Below are positions 11,905 to 22,875 of a stretch of DNA of 64,000 nt, piece after piece. The DNA is from Hsuehochloa calcarea. Lineage: Eukaryota; Streptophyta; Magnoliopsida; Poales; Poaceae. The stretch spans positions 6,183,517 through 6,247,516 of the forward strand of contig CM070598.1 of NCBI GenBank assembly GCA_036346395.1, written 5' to 3'. A program made the translations under genes and the position numbers. Every line of letters starts with the position of its first letter. Within the stretch, counting starts at the first letter, position 1. Under the pieces are notes generated by a model. The model saw only the letters and a program-made list of their open reading frames with translations. It had not been told where the DNA came from and did no database searches.

Positions 11905-12333
11905 ACAATTACCTTACCACAGATCAAGCCTGGTACAAATTACAGACAAATTTTGGCCATCTTGGGCGGCTCTTGAACTCATGGCTTGTGATGCCAGTCA
12001 TCTACATATTTTATGCAAAGAGTTCATAAGATTACTGCTAATAATTTGCATAAAATGGTTATAAATTCTCATAATGCTCTTGAACTTACGTTCGTGATCC
12101 CGTATTTTTCTATACATTTATCATGGGTTACTGCTACTTTCAGATATTAAAAGCAATCTAAACAATCACAGATAATCAAAACAATAAATACAATATATAA
12201 ATTGCATAGAACTAATAACAACAGAGTTAACAATGCTTCAAATGCTCAAAATAATTCAAAAATTGAATTTTTGAGGCTCTTTTTTTTTTCTGGAAAATGA
12301 ATTTTCAGTGAATTGTTTAATTTTTAGGGGCTA
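11905..12333. repeat. Direct repeat, second member (first at 9440-9880)
   Basis: This is the right-hand member of the 430-bp repeat that brackets the copy-A-specific insertion. After 12333 the sequence continues as in copy B (CTAAACCGCG at 12331, compare 23220), so this member is the one joined to the ancestral right flank. Confidence 0.8.
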
Positions 12334-13835
12334 AACCGCGCATTTTCAGTTCTGAGAAAAAATTTCACATAGTTTCAGAAAACCCGAGGGCTTATCTGCA
12401 AGATTCGGGATTTTCATTTTCATTTTTCTTTTAATTCTTCCTAAAATCCTTGGGCCGTCGGTTGGCCTACCTTTTCCCTACCTGTTAAGGACCAAACCAC
12501 ACCTTCATTACGGGTTTTAGGGTTTCCGTAGCACCACTTCAGAGTGGCGGTGGTAGTATGCTATACGCGCGGATGGCGCGTGGCCTGCGGCGTGTGGCCA
12601 TATTTTAATGGATATCCTTTAATATTCTTTATGATTTTATAGTCACTTACTAATAGATAATATGATTTATATTTTATTATATTTATGTTGTTAAGTAGGA
12701 TAAATATTTCTCTAATAGGTAGTATAATTTGACACTTTCGTTTGTAAAATTATATCTTTTCTTTACATATACACTATCCGTCGAGTTATCTATGATAGAT
12801 TTGAATTCAATCCGCATCCACTCCGTATCTGTATCCTGAAAAACCCGTATTTCTATCCGTACCCGACCCCAAATATGAAATAAAATTACAGAGTATAATA
12901 CAGAAGAAAAAAAAACAATATCGGCACGACCGTTTTCACCCGGTACTCCTCGTCGGGAGCTGTCGAGTTAGTGAGCCCGGCCAATACATGTGGGCCTGAT
13001 TGGACCGCGAGGTGGTTATTGCGTGAAGTGGGCTGGGCTCCGTTGGGCAGCGCTGGCGATCTTCAGTTGAACCCAAAAGCCCTTTTCGGCCATCTCTTCT
13101 GGAGAACTTGTCATGGCCATCTGGGAACTTTTGGAGTAGGAACTAATTTTTTTTAGGAACTGGAGTAGAGACTATGAAATGGGGGTTAGTGGTTACTTTT
13201 ACCATTTTTCTTCTGTTGCTTTGTTTGCCAATCTGGAGCTGAATTGGAATCCGAGTTCTGAACTCACATGGACCAACATTAGAATATTACAAGGCATAAT
13301 GCTTAGATCAGTTGTTAACCATGCTCTACTTGAAAGTCACACACTCAAACGTCATGAAAGCGAGGGAGACGTCTGACCTCTTGTGTTCTTTGCCATTTAT
13401 GTGGGAATTCACACCAAGGGAGACGGCACGGGCGACTAACGGATTCTTGAATCTGGCTCGAATCGATGGCCTTGCCGAACCGTTCAAGTGAGACGCTTAT
13501 GAAGAACAAAAGGAAGATGACTTCTCCGGAGAGTTGCAGGTGCTACAGCTAGGACGCCTGAATCAGCGTCACATCGTCAGGCTTCAGGAATTTTCTGAAG
13601 AAAAGAAAAGGTCCATGATCTGATTTTCTCTCTATATATAATATTGATTTATTTTTCCATAATATTTGTGTTGTTGAATTTATTTAGAATGTTATTGTGA
13701 TCACTTCGGCTTTCTGGTGTTAGATCACATGGAGACACAAAAGCGTAAAGGAATGTCTTGATGGTATGCAGATTCCAGACCAAATCTTCATAAATCTGCT
13801 ATTGTCCATTAGACTGGAGGACAAGATCGGCGGTT
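12334..13835. other. Unassigned part of duplication copy A
   Basis: No gene is recognised. An open frame at 12971-13156 is conserved in copy B (23869-24141), but differs in length and has no domain I know. 13381-13610 reads like spliced-exon debris but lacks a continuous frame. Relative to copy B, copy A has lost about 24 bp between short AATGGATA repeats at about 12615 and has about 15 extra bp near 12760. Confidence 0.4.
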
Positions 13836-13840
13836 GACAT

Positions 13841-15453
13841 TGTTACGAATATTGTGTATATATATTCAGAGGTTTAATGGGCAATATATATTAGTGTGTA
13901 CAAGGGGTGCATGCCATATACAGATAAGATAATACAAAGTATAGATAAGAAAATGCAAAAGAGTTCCTATTCTAACACTATCCTTAAATGCAAGGCGTAT
14001 GCAATAGTATTGCATTTAAAAAAAGGTTAACACTAAAATATAGAAAATCCAAAATCCGAGTCTTGATAACGTCGTCGTAGCATGCATCTCTTGGAAAAAT
14101 ATGTCGAGTATCAAAAGATCTCCTCCCATCCAGGGTCGTGTGATAGCCTATAAAGTATGAGGTGTAGGGCTGAGAAAGTAGAGTTAAGCGAGAGCAAAGT
14201 TGACCGCGACAACATGACGACGAAGAAGATGAAACCGACAAAAATAGAGAAAGCTGTCAAATCAAGCCGCAGAGAAATAGATAGAAGCATGACGACGCAA
14301 ATCGAAGCCCAAGACGGCGATAACAGAATGCACAAGCGCAATGAATGCAGCGCGATGCCACAAGTGCAAGAGAGAAGCGGCGATCATAACAACTTCTACG
14401 ATATGTAGTGGCTCAAAGAAAAGAGTGGCCATTTGCCATGCAAAAAAATCATATACTTCTATGAATGATAATAAATTTATGAACTCGCAAGGCATTTAAA
14501 CGTAACTTAAAGAATAAAGAGTAATCGACTTGGATGGACGAACGGAAGAAAAGACACAAAGAAAGAAAAGACTAATTAGCGTAGCATTATCGTGTAGTCC
14601 GATGACCGGACACAACCACAAACAATCCCGAACCAACTTTAGCCTTTCCCAAGAAAGAAAATCTCTCTCCTCTTTGGTCCTTCTCGATCTGCTTTCTCAA
14701 ACTCCATGCCTTATCATCAAGAAGCATCGGGATAGCACTAATAGGAAAACCGACAATCATGTCTTCCAGTAATCCATCCTCTCTCATCTTATCCGGCAAA
14801 GAACCGCGAGAAAGGGAGGAGAAGCAACGAAGAGGGAGAATCCTCGAGCGATAGCGATTCGGATCGGGAGGCCACCTTCGACGAAGACGGCGCTGGAGGC
14901 CACGCGCAGGTGGCTCGGGCGACACGAGCAGAGAGGATTTGATCTGACGCAGCGCGCTGGATCCGATGATGTCAGCCCGAGAAGAGACAACCCGAGAGAC
15001 AAAGCGCAAAATTTCGATCCGAGATCAAATCGGGATGGTGGCGGCTACGAGAAGAGGAGGCAATGCAAACTCGACGAAGAGGATGATGGCGGTGGCTCAA
15101 GCTAAGGAAGACCAATCGGTGTCTCCTCCCATGGACGACGAGGCCCGAGGACATGAGCAAACACTGGCGAAGACTCCTTGGGTGCAATAGACTGAGGTCG
15201 AGACTAGAGGAGGTCACCCCGGGAGCAAAGACCGGTCCTCCAGGGCAATGAAGGACGTAGTAGAGGCTAGAAGAAGGTGGAAACATTAAAACTTAACCAT
15301 AACTCTTGCTCGATACCATGTTATGAACATTGTGTGTATAGTATTCAGATGTCCAATGGACTATATATATAGTGTATAAAAAGGTGTATGTCATATATAG
15401 ATAATAAAATATATAAAATCATATAAAAATACAAAGGGGTTCTATCTCTAACA
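13841..15453 (-). mobile_element. TRIM-like non-autonomous LTR retrotransposon, copy A
   Basis: Two direct repeats of about 136 bp, 13841-13977 and 15319-15453, both start TGTTA and end CTAACA. The element is flanked by the 5-bp target duplication GACAT (13836-13840 and 15454-15458). Immediately left of the right LTR is GCTCGATACCA, the complement of a primer binding site for initiator-Met tRNA with one base lost; copy B has it perfect. The element is therefore on the minus strand. The internal 1.34 kb has no recognisable gag or pol, only GC-rich open frames on both strands. The size and short LTRs suit a TRIM or LARD-like non-autonomous element that uses enzymes from elsewhere. Confidence 0.85.
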
Positions 15454-15458
15454 GACAT

Positions 15459-17588
15459 AGATGTCGCAGCTGGCTGCTAATGGAGCTACAATTTCTTACA
15501 CTTAAAAAACTGACAGAGTAGAAAGTCGTTCACATTTAATCATACCTGGCAACTAATTCTGGCTTTTCCGGCATTGTACTATTTCAGACAATATTCCTAA
15601 TGTGTGAATCCTGATACAGGACTACCCCCTATAACTTCTGCGATCCTCCTGTGTTTCATGTGTATGTCGACTCGAGTAACATAACAATGGATGCCAATTA
15701 TGTTGCAAAGTGAAGCTTGTAGTGTCAAATTTGCGGTCTAAAGGACAATAAATCAGCGGATTATTTGTTCTTTTCAGTTATCAAGTGTCAGAATTGTTGG
15801 TTATGACCTCAAGGGAACAACTGAATCAAGTGCTGCGTCTTTTGAAGGTCTCACATGCCAGAGCAGCACCAAGCAACTTTCCCTATCATTTAAATTTTGA
15901 CATGTGTGCTTAGTTCACGCAGCCTTATTTGCATTTACTGCAGAACAAGTTCAGCAAAGGAGAAGTGACTCGGCGTTTCGATATGGCATGTTGATTCTGT
16001 AGCTTGTGACTGGTTAATCGTCTGGTGGTCCAGCTGAACTTGTGGTCGCAGATCCTGGCAATACCTATGATTCAAAGAGCTCCGAAGTCTCCTGATCGTA
16101 GCAAAACAGTGCACAAAAGCTTCAAATGATTCCCTGACTTCTACCCTCAAATTTGAGGGGTGTTTGGTTTGAAGCCTACCCTCAAATACGAGGGGAGTTT
16201 GGTTTGACTGTTTGGTTCGTTGGCACAACTGTGACTTGCCACACTTTCTTAATCCTGTGACTCACACATCATAGACTCGGTTTTTTTTTTGGGTCAAATT
16301 TTGACAAACTTGTGTGTTGTTGAAATTTGTTGCCACAAAAAAAGTGTGTATAAACTTAGTTATGGCATCTCGAGGGTGAAGTCATCTAGGGGTGTTTTGG
16401 TTTGAAGCCTCACCTTGCTACGCCTAACGTTAGTCACGCCAGAGTTTCTTAGGCACATGTTTTGTTACATGCCCTAATTGTGGCTTTCCATATTTCTTTT
16501 TGTGCCATAGATTCAACTTCTTGGCTAACTTTGTCACACTTATGACAACCAATTTGTTAGCTACACTTTTTGTGGTAAGTCACACTCACACATTGCCTAA
16601 GCTTAGTTATGGCAACGTTAGTCATGAACCAAACATGCCCTAAAAGCATCGTTCATTCGTGAGACTGAGAAACAGATGATGTCGGTAGCCACTGTTTTGT
16701 TTAGATAAAATTACAACTTGCATTTCTTGAAATCAAAGGGGCTTGTCTTTTTTGCTCTCTTGTCTTTGTAGAGCATGCATCCTTACTGGTAACCGTCACT
16801 TCAAAGCATAAAACAATGGATTTTGCATGATTGACCAAGCAAACCTGGGGGGAGAGGGGGCTGTATGTATCCTGCATCGGGGCATCTAGGGACCATAGGT
16901 TGTGTATATTATATATTCATTTGGTATGTGACTAGAGCTTGAAAATTGATCAATTTGCAGGAGTCTGGACAACCTAGTTTAATTATTGTTCTGTTTTAAT
17001 TGTCCCTGAACGTCAATATTATTGAAGCAACTGAGAGTAAGTGAGTTGTTTTTACAATTATGAATCAGAGTATATTACAATTATGAATCAGAGTATATCA
17101 ACGAAATCATGCTAACTTATATCCCGCCTTTGCATTTTGAGCTATAAATTGTCCATTTACTGTCATTCCTATCCTGACCAAAAATACATATCTTCAGAGT
17201 AAGTTGCTCACTGAGTTGACATCCAGAACAGAAAATCATACTTCGTATGTCTCCTACATTGAGAGCATTTGTCAAACAAATTGATCTACATTTATCTTAG
17301 TAAACTGAAATAAAAAATCTTTGAGCCTATCTTCTGAAGATTTGCCAGCCATTTGTGTCCATACATAATCCTAACCGGAAATTTCATTTTCATCAAAAAG
17401 GAAACTAATCTGAACCCAAAATTTACACCCAAGACCAAGAAAATAAATTCCTAAATCCTAGCCTGAACATTATCATCCATTCCATTTCCAAAGAATACCC
17501 AGATCACCTCACATTTTGGCGGTATAGCAATGAGAAAAATAAAAGAAAATTGAGAAGAAAACCAAGCAAGAACCTCCGGTGCCTATGG
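15459..17588. other. Spacer downstream of ATL copy A
   Basis: No coding region is supported. It contains the Tourist-like element at 16389-16640. Just before it, around 16142-16206, are two short repeats of the phrase GAGGGGtGTTTGGTTTGA, probably the end of a second, older short element. 17040-17105 has a 27-bp direct repeat (ACAATTATGAATCAGAGTAT twice). The last few hundred bases before 17588 are the likely 3' untranslated region of the minus-strand ATL gene. Confidence 0.5.
16389..16640. mobile_element. Tourist-like MITE, copy A
   Basis: The block starts GGGGTGTTTTGGTTTGAAG and ends GAACCAAACATGCCC, so its ends are imperfect inverted repeats of the GGGcaTGTTTGGTT type found in PIF/Harbinger-derived Tourist MITEs. 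It is flanked by CTA on the left and CTA or TAA on the right, depending on which base is taken as the end. No coding capacity. It is also in copy B at 27327-27576. Confidence 0.5.
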
Positions 17589-18092
17589 TCATGACATCCT
17601 CGCCATTGCCAACGGCGTGACCTCGGCGAGCGGCGTCGGCATGGGGCTCGGCATCGGTGACGTCCGGCACACGGGGCACGTCGGGTGCTGCCGGAGCCAC
17701 GGGTCGACGCACTGCCGGTGGAACAGATGGCCGCACTCCGGCAGCATCCGGAGCACGTCGCCGTCGCCGTAGTTGTCAAGGCATATCGAGCAGCATGTGC
17801 ACGTGGTGCTCTTCTTCCCCTTCGCCGCCTCCTTCCTGGCCTCGCCGTACACCACCTCCGGGTACTCCTTGAGCGTGGCCTCGTCGATGCCGAGCTCGAC
17901 GTCGTGCCCGTCGTCGCCGCCGCCGCCGCTGCCGCCGCTGCCACTGCCATTGTCGCCCCCGCGGTCGGATTCCGTGACGGGCGCGCGGGTGCAGAAGTAG
18001 GAGGCGAGCGTGATGGTGGTGATGAGGAGGAGGATGCCGACGGAGACGCCTGCGCCGTAGCCGAAGCCGCCGATGCGGTCGGAGCTGAACAT
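17589..18092 (-). CDS. ATL-type RING-H2 protein, copy A (N-terminally shortened)
   Basis: This is a predicted membrane E3 ubiquitin ligase of 167 residues. A hydrophobic segment (GVSVGILLLITTITLASYF, about residues 15-33) is followed by a Gly/Asp-rich linker, the ATL GLD-like stretch ELGIDEATLKEYPEVVY, and a RING-H2 finger (CSIC, CGH, FHRQC, WLRQHPTCPVC) in the order C-C-C-H-H-C-C-C that binds two zinc ions and recruits an E2. The tail TSPMPSPMPTPLAEV resembles the ATL67/69/70 subgroup. Copy B has 20 more N-terminal residues. Here two single-base losses upstream (near 18108-18117 and 18145-18150) destroy that reading frame, so translation would have to start at the internal ATG 18092, which keeps both the membrane segment and the RING. 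It may still work; family assignment is from memory of ATL proteins. Confidence 0.82.
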   Translation of the reverse strand: MFSSDRIGGFGYGAGVSVGILLLITTITLASYFCTRAPVTESDRGGDNGSGSGGSGGGGDDGHDVELGIDEATLKEYPEVVYGEARKEAAKGKKSTTCTCCSICLDNYGDGDVLRMLPECGHLFHRQCVDPWLRQHPTCPVCRTSPMPSPMPTPLAEVTPLAMARMS

Positions 18093-18378
18093 GCCGATGG
18101 AGTTGCCGTCGCCTGGGTGAGCCTGACGGGCGGCGAGCCGCCGAGCTCATCCGGTGTGGTTCTTGGTTTCTTGGTCAAGTAGTCAACCTCAAGAGAATGC
18201 CGGAATGGCGAGGCGAGGTGAGGAGTTGGGGTTGGCGTTGGTGCGGAGACTGATTCGTGCCCTCGTTTTTGATCGTTTGGTGCGGTTTTGTTTGGGCTTG
18301 AAGGGAGTTTGGATCCAGACCAGAGGGGAGGTTGTGAGGGGGACGTCAACGCTTTGCATGTTGCAGAGAGCGGAACAG

Positions 18379-18381
<3 letters not shown>

Positions 18382-18410
<29 letters not shown>
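18382..18410. repeat. (GA)n microsatellite in ATL copy A leader
   Basis: An uninterrupted GA run of about 14 units lies just upstream of the ATL coding region, between the predicted TATA box and the start codon. Copy B has a shorter run, about 8 units (29319-29335), and also lacks the following TAGTAGGAGAGG. CT-rich leaders are common in plant genes. Confidence 0.9.
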
Positions 18411-18413
<3 letters not shown>

Positions 18414-18428
18414 TAGGAGAGGGAGTTG

Positions 18429-18434
18429 TATATA
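18429..18434 (-). promoter_or_regulatory. Probable TATA box of ATL copy A
   Basis: The minus strand reads CTTATATACA here, upstream of a CT-rich leader and about 340 bp from the ATG used in copy A. The same hexamer is kept in copy B at 29339-29344. It is the best TATA candidate by position, but there is no transcript evidence. Confidence 0.45.
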
Positions 18435-18439
18435 AGAAC

Positions 18440-19462
18440 GTAGAGAGAGATGAGGCCGAGCAATGCTTTCGAGGTCAATGCTTTTTAACTTGGTTTTTGA
18501 TATGATTTTTCGTGTTGATTTGCTGTGGGTTGTGTTGATGTTTCTGCGTTTGATTAAATTCCTTTGTTACATTGTGTTCTTGTACCTAGTATTGTTATTG
18601 ATTTGTCATGGTCAATGCAATCATGTGCTCAAGATTTGACTTTGCCCGGTTGCTCGTGCATTTTTTTCTCTCCAAGTTGCGTGTGAAGCATGCATGTAAT
18701 TGACGTCATTAAGTTTTCGGGTAATAAAAATGATCCATGTGCCGGGAAAATCCTCTCAATCTGCATGCCTTGTAACTCCAAAATGTATTGGTCATACTGC
18801 CTTACAAGGCAAGGTTAGTTGAGTTGCAATTGCAATCTCCATGGTGGAATCTTAAGTGCGCTTCAAGTCTTTTGACGTGTCATATACATAGATCATGTTT
18901 TTAACCTTTTGTTTTGCTTGCCCTGTTTGCTGCCTGTTGCATATTTTGGGTGGTAGAAGTCAGCCCTTCTCTTGCTAGCCGTCTGAGTTGTTCCTTACTC
19001 TGGAGCGAGCCTTCCTTTAAGCACATGTGATTCACCAATAAGGAATCATTGCTCACACCGTTAAAACTAGCTAGGATGGAGTTTAAGCTCCTCAAATCGA
19101 ATTCAGAAGAGCTGTGAAGTGAAGTTACATGACAACTACAGTCATGCAAAGCGACAGGAAAGAGAGCAAATTAAAGGTTTTGCTTCACATCTAAGGGGAC
19201 GTCAAAGATCCAGAGAGAGAGAGAGACACTACTGCACCCTTATTCCATCTGACCAACCGATTAATACTTCGGAACCGAACATTGGTTGTTCAGAAATAGA
19301 TAATGTTACATCCTTATTCCTTTTTTCTTTCAAGAATGTGCAAAAGCTTTGCATATCATTTCATTAGGTGAAAGAACTGAATTCACAGACGGTACAAGGG
19401 AAACAGGCTATCAGAAAGCTCCGGCTAAAAAGGACTCGCTCGGCAGCCGAACGTTTGCTGAA
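18440..19462. other. ATL copy A upstream region and inter-copy spacer
   Basis: 18440-19113 is the promoter-side part shared with copy B. 19114-19462 is the 349-bp spacer found only between the copies; it contains a short GA run (19212-19226) and no gene. It joins copy B at CGCCTTCCGG, inside what was the solo LTR terminus. Confidence 0.6.
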
Positions 19463-20234
19463 CGCCTTCCGGTCCTACACTTTTATTCAGAGATAATAAT
19501 TCCGCTTCTATTGCCTTCTTCAAATCTTCTCAATATGATATTTTCTTACATTCAGCGAGCGATGTAAGCTCTTGATCAAGATCGATGATTGTTGCAATTT
19601 TCTTTGCAAAATAAATATCGACATTGGTTATTGTCCTATTCATATATTCTCCCGTGGTCATATGGTTTATAGTTATTTCTTCATATGATGACTCTTCTAA
19701 TGCTTCTACTTGCTCACCGCTTCTTCCAATTGCGGGGCAAGTCCCTTTAGTTTTTTTAGCTCCGATATGTGTGCACACATCCCTGCTGATGTTCCCCTTC
19801 ATGGGGATGTTCAAATTTGGTATGTTTTTCTAAAGGTTCTATACTAGTGCCAGGTCTCAACCGGCCCTCCTTTTGGTTCTAGGGAACTTCGGTGATTGGC
19901 TGTGTCAAATTCTTCTTATCCTTTTTCACCAAGCATCCCTAGTTATTTTGGATTCGATGGGACAGAGTTCTCATCCTTACGGAGGCCTTAGGACGGGACT
20001 AGGGATACCTTCATCAGTATTTCAACCCTCTCTGGTGCAATGCGTACATGCATATGCAACTTGATCACACTCTTTAAATCACTAAAGTGGTCAAGAATTT
20101 GATTCGTTGATGCTTGCAAATCATTTATCTTCTGAAATTCAATTATCTTCTGGACTTCTCTATTTGCTTCACTAGTGTGAGGGTCATGTGCATAGATTCA
20201 TGTGACTTGCCACGTTATTTCCCGATATTTTTTA

Positions 20235-21060
20235 TTAAGAGGTTGATTTCCTCCCCCGTAATGACGTGAAACAAAGCTCATCAAATTTGCTATCAACGAA
20301 GTGAGCTGCATGCAAATCTCCAGTCATGGGGTCCAAATACCTGATTATAGATGTTGTCTCATAACCAACGTATATCCCAGACATTCGGAGAGGGTACATT
20401 GCAATTCGTTGCGATGGTGGTATATGTACATAAACCTTGCAAGCAAATATGCGCAGATGATAAATTTTCGGTGCTAACCCTTGTGCTAGTTGCAAAGATG
20501 AATGACTGTTATATGTCGGTGGTCTAAAATTGATGAGAGTTGTTGCATGCAGGATTACGTGTCCCCAACATGTAGTTGGTAAATTATAATTCTGCAAAAC
20601 CTACTAGTCCATTGTGGGTGTGGACATGCGGTACAAAATACTCAACTTCAATTCCCATTCCCATGCAATAATCATCAAATGTCTTTGAAGTAAATTCTCC
20701 AGCGTTGTCCATTCTGATGGACTTCACATGATGATCTGGGAAATTATTATTCAAATTTAACTATTTGCGAGACTGGCTTTGCAAAAACATAGCTTCTCAT
20801 AAACAATAAATATACGTGCGACCATTTCGAGGAAGCATCGATGAGTACCATAAATTACCTAAATGGCCCTGACAGGGGCTGTATAGGACCTCTAATATCT
20901 CCCTGGATACGGTCCAGAAATGCAGGTACTTCATCAGAGCAGAGCGTCTAGTAATTAATTTCCTGGTAGCATATTCAGGGCACATAAAATCTTCCTGATC
21001 TAGAAAATTCTTTACATTGATATTATATCCCTGTGAATTGTTAATTATCTTTCTCATCAT
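20235..21060 (-). pseudogene. Ty1/copia integrase remnant (copy B)
   Basis: This corresponds to 6960-7712 in copy A. The frame 20235-20597 is longer here (120 residues) because copy A has extra small lesions near 7010-7030; it continues past the integrase core into YVGYETTSIIRYLDPMTGD, the conserved copia linker between integrase and RT. 20797-21060 has the pre-integrase part; a 14-bp deletion near 20936 relative to copy A removes the link to the core phrase. Not functional. Confidence 0.85.
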
Positions 21061-21234
21061 CCTGAGACCCAGGCGACATAATCTATCATGCCAGAGATAG
21101 AAAAGTGCAGGGCTTCTAAATACGGTTTTCAGAGCAGTATAGGTTGCAAGTGCCTTAATATTAGTGTAGTGTAGCCCAATTTCATATTAGGGAAGTCGTT
21201 CTAATACCCTTTTCCACTCTCTTCACGCTTTGTA

Positions 21235-21543
21235 ATGAGCAGATATTCCTTATCATACTCTTCTCCAGTCTCTATGTGGAAACCATTAGCGCGCATATCC
21301 TTGAGAGTTCTAGTCGATTCTAGGTACAACAAAGCTTCTTTAATTACCAAAGTTGTACCAATCGGGAGTATAATTATAGCCCTTCCCGATCCTATTATAC
21401 AAATATCGCAACCCCGTGATTGTCATAAGACTACTAACATTCTTGCTGATCGACTGAAATTTGTTATCTCTCTCAAGGTGGTATTCATTGTGCCGCTATC
21501 CGCTATGCACACTTCCTACATAGGGCGCCACACGCGTTTTGAT
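21235..21543 (-). pseudogene. Ty1/copia aspartic protease remnant (copy B)
   Basis: The DSGT-encoding bases are at 21489-21500 on the minus strand, with the same downstream ILPIGTTLVIKEALL segment as copy A and similar internal stops. It is part of the duplicated copia fragment. Confidence 0.65.
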
Positions 21544-21904
21544 ACTTTAAATACCAGAACATAACTTACTATTATAAATACGGGAAAAATAAGTCTTACA
21601 GGACTCATCATAAGAATTTTAATACTTTGCTCTCCTAGAGCTTACAACTATTATTCAAAGTTCCATCACATTCACAAACTGCAAGTGACTGTAAAAAGAT
21701 CTATTCGCAATTCGTGCACTTGATCGAATCAGCGAAGTATGTAGAAACTTCTGCCTGAGTCTGCTCCATGTCGATCTTCTCCTCTTGGGCTACTATGGCT
21801 GCGGCCGCTGCGATGTCCAGATGAGGGCTGATAGGGGTTTCTATTGGGCTGTCCACATCCATAAGTGCAATTAATGGGTGTGGATCCTCTGTGCCTGCAA
21901 TAGC

Positions 21905-22555
21905 GAGGTGTGTCTACGATCGAGTCGCCGATCTTATGAAATAAACAGAGGAAAATGGCAAAGAGTTCTTAGGAGAAGATGTGACTGCTCTTTATTTCTA
22001 TGAACTAGATCCTTTATAGGGGTGTCTTTGACAAAGCAATTGACCAATCCTAATTACAATATGTGTAGTGCTTGCTATGTTAATACTTCAGATGAAGTCC
22101 AAACGTCTCTTGATCTTTCGAATTGGATTGCCTTCTGCCGTACATGTTATTCCTTAAGTAGTTGATGAAATGGTGGCAGTTAATCCTGTAAGAGGCGCCT
22201 GTTGGAAGTGTCACGACTGGTCGGAACGAGGCAATAGTTGATAAAGTATCAAGCGTCCAACGGTTGATGTCTGTGAGACACTAAACCACAAGGATGTTTG
22301 TTGTTAGTGTCTTAGGACCATGAAACACCGCGTGGTATGGAGCCAATATGACATGTGCTCCATTCATCACACGGTAGGGAATATGCCTGAAGCAAAATCT
22401 AGATGCCAGTTCATTGCTTGTACGGACAGTTATCTGGTCGGGGACTACGTACATGACCTCGTCCGACCAGAGTACCTATAAGTAACATCTGGAATCCTTA
22501 CGACCACGAGGGGCGTTAGCCTTAGGGGTTACGACCACGAAGACATATGGTCTTT
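21905..22555 (-). mobile_element. LTR-like insertion between gag and protease (copy B)
   Basis: This is the partner of 8541-9200, with the same TATA-like and AATAAA signals on the minus strand and scattered base changes. Its boundaries are equally uncertain. Confidence 0.35.
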
Positions 22556-22558
22556 CAA

Positions 22559-22875
22559 TTATGTATTAAAGTAATACATAGAGATTTTAATCCCCGTCAA
22601 GGTGTGCCTCATGCTGTCCTTTACCCTTCTTCTTAGACTGGAAAGCATCAATAACGTGCTGCGACCCACGACCTTACCCTTCTTTCCCCTCTCCTTTGTG
22701 AGAGGCTTCCTAACCTTGTAGCTGCTAGCATTGGCTTCATGACCAACATTCGGGTGAAAAGTAGAGAGAGTCTTCTCAATCTTCTGCTCATCCACAATTA
22801 CCTTACCACAAGATCAAGGTGGTACAAATTTCAGTACAAATTTTGGCCATCTTTGGGCGACTCTTGAACTCATGT
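22559..22875 (-). pseudogene. Ty1/copia gag remnant (copy B)
   Basis: The partner of 9211-9546, with the same KTLSTFHPN motif. The frame is cut at about 22800 by a local rearrangement (ACCACAAGATCAAGG in place of ACCACAGTATCGAAG), so only 78 residues remain open. Confidence 0.6.

Larger units (their letters stand above)
6106..19113. repeat. Tandem segmental duplication, copy A
   Basis: This block is repeated in direct orientation at 19463-30023 with high identity along its length. Markers in the same order in both copies are copia integrase, protease and gag remnants, an LTR-like segment, a TRIM-like element, a Tourist-like MITE and the ATL-type RING gene. The left edge is inside the last 18 bp of the solo LTR and the right edge is after GAAGAGCT (19106-19113). 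Copy A carries about 2.45 kb (9881-12333) that copy B lacks. A 349-bp spacer (19114-19462) separates the copies. Confidence 0.93.

Noticed and set aside
12971..13156. An open frame shared by both duplication copies as a possible small gene
   Set aside because: Its length differs between copies because of a homopolymer change, with no sign of frame conservation.
17657..18478. Several long open frames on both strands over ATL copy A
   Set aside because: They are shadows of the RING-H2 gene in GC-rich sequence; the Ala/Arg/Ser-rich products have no recognisable features.
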